A program made the position numbers and the translations under genes. A DNA stretch of 64,000 nucleotides from Parelaphostrongylus tenuis. Its lineage: Eukaryota; Nematoda; Chromadorea; Rhabditida; Metastrongylidae. Shown piece after piece: positions 62,936-64,000 of this stretch. Below the pieces are notes generated by a model. It ran no database searches. It was not told where the DNA came from and saw nothing but the letters and a program-made list of their open reading frames with translations. The stretch is taken from contig JAHQIW010001244.1 in the NCBI GenBank assembly GCA_019055375.1, positions 434,001 to 498,000 on the forward strand. The letters run 5' to 3'. Position 1 is the stretch's first letter, and each line of letters starts with the position of its first letter.

Positions 62936-64000
62936 TCGTTGTCATCAGGTCGCCACCGATTTTATTGCAATCCTTTTTTCACATGCAGATCGTTGAACAT
63001 GTTTAAGAACAATTTATGTTGAGGATGTATAGTAGAACGGCTGAAGCTGCAAATGTAAGATTGAGCCATTGTGATCTAAGGGACGCTGTTCCGCACAAGT
63101 TTTCCGAGTGTTGCTGAGAAATTGAAAGCAGCATTTTGTTAACATATCAGAATGGGTGGACGACGGATAGTTCTGTGTTGAACACTTCAATGACGTGGAG
63201 GTCTATCTCATTTAACTGTCCACTTATGTTAACCGTCAAAACCCATATATTGAGCACAGTAGAGATCACGGCACTTCAAAAAGTTGTCTAGTTTCTCTTC
63301 TAATCAACATTAGCAATTTGGTAGAATTATATAAAGTGAGATTTCTTTGGATACTATACTCCTGATCTGCACGTTTTCGAAAAATTATAGCGTCTCTGTT
63401 GCTTCACTTTCATCTGCAAAACTTTGTCAGAGAAATCCGCTGAGTAGAACGCTAAATTCGCTTTCAAACCACGTCAGGTACCTTTTAGTTTCTTCAAGTT
63501 GGTGACGTGGACTAGCCAACGTCAGCATTATTTGGCAGTTCATGATTTTCTCCGTACAACAAGATCATACCGTGCTGTGAACTGGTGAATATTGAGTAGA
63601 TACCTTTTTTGTCGTACATGACCCGAAATCACGTGCTTTGCCAATTCCAGCACTTCTTTCATAGTTCATTTCCTTGCCATATATCCACGTCTCTCTTGAG
63701 GGTTCACAAATGAGTTCGGCTGCTAACTGAGAATTTGGGTTCTTTATGCATATTTAAATGTCTACGCGAAATTAACGATAGCCTTGCTGGATCGCGCCAT
63801 GTATCTTCAAAGGTGGCTGCTAGCTCTTGTGAACTAGAGAGAGTGCTTCTCAGACAAGTTTGCTGTCATTTTTTTTCCACCTCTTAAACTTGAACGATTC
63901 GGCTTGGAGCAGGTGAAAGCAAGGATTCGCGTGTGCTGTTGAGCGACATGCCCTCCACTGTGCTGCTTGGGATCCATATTTGGAACAACGTGAAATCTCC
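62936..64000. other. No gene recognised; FBXO11 3' exon not here
   Basis: Scanned for an exon encoding the second half of the UBR zinc finger and found none. AGs followed by TTTCTTC (63487) do not give the expected Cys pattern. Presumably still FBXO11 intron. Confidence 0.5.

Noticed and set aside
62501..62996. Tyr/Ile-rich ORFs on both strands
   Set aside because: Translations of TATA/CATATG microsatellite.

Overview
This is a eukaryotic window, best explained as chromosomal DNA of a strongylid (hookworm-like, clade V) nematode. The evidence is a gene split into many short exons with GT..AG introns, T-rich acceptors ending in TTTCAG or TTTTAG, a possible spliced-leader acceptor 7 nt ahead of a start codon, degraded RTE-type retrotransposons, mariner remnants, and dense tRNA-derived and fold-back repeats. 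The species itself is not proved by the sequence.

One protein-coding gene is clear: the nematode FBXO11 orthologue (dre-1 in C. elegans) on the + strand. Twenty exons from 43,370 to 61,962 join with matching codon phase at all 19 junctions and give 862 whole codons without a stop. Product order is a Q-rich and G-rich N-terminus, an F-box, a linker, a long right-handed beta-helix made of PbH1/CASH repeats, and the first half of a UBR-type zinc finger. The last exon, which should start FFCDCG-like, is not between 61,963 and 64,000 and must lie downstream. A further coding-looking exon at 24,418-24,662 has the right exit phase to be exon 1, across an 18.7 kb intron; this link is an inference.

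Layout: 1-24 kb holds no recognisable gene. It contains fold-back elements (1.0-1.7 and 8.9-9.8 kb), RTE remnants (11.5-12.3 and 19.0-19.8 kb), a complete-ended but dead mariner (16.67-17.82 kb), SINE-like copies, and a CAG/CAA compound repeat (22.9-23.3 kb). 24.4-24.7 kb is the candidate first exon. 24.7-43.4 kb is repeat-filled: TTAA-ended MITEs, RTE 3' ends, two mariner pieces, a fold-back, and a GATCGATC-rich tandem duplication beside a GC-rich island. 43.4-62 kb is the FBXO11 gene, with two very repeat-rich introns (43.7-46.5 and 49.3-56.4 kb). 62-64 kb is an AT microsatellite and unassigned sequence.

The most interesting structural signals are a higher-order tandem array in the FBXO11 intron that seems to have grown from the anticodon arm of a tRNA-derived repeat, a family of long fold-back elements, one of which ends about 45 bp before a splice acceptor of FBXO11, and a hairpin inside a mariner remnant. 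I saw no clearly new functional system. All family identities rest on reading by eye; no searches were run.
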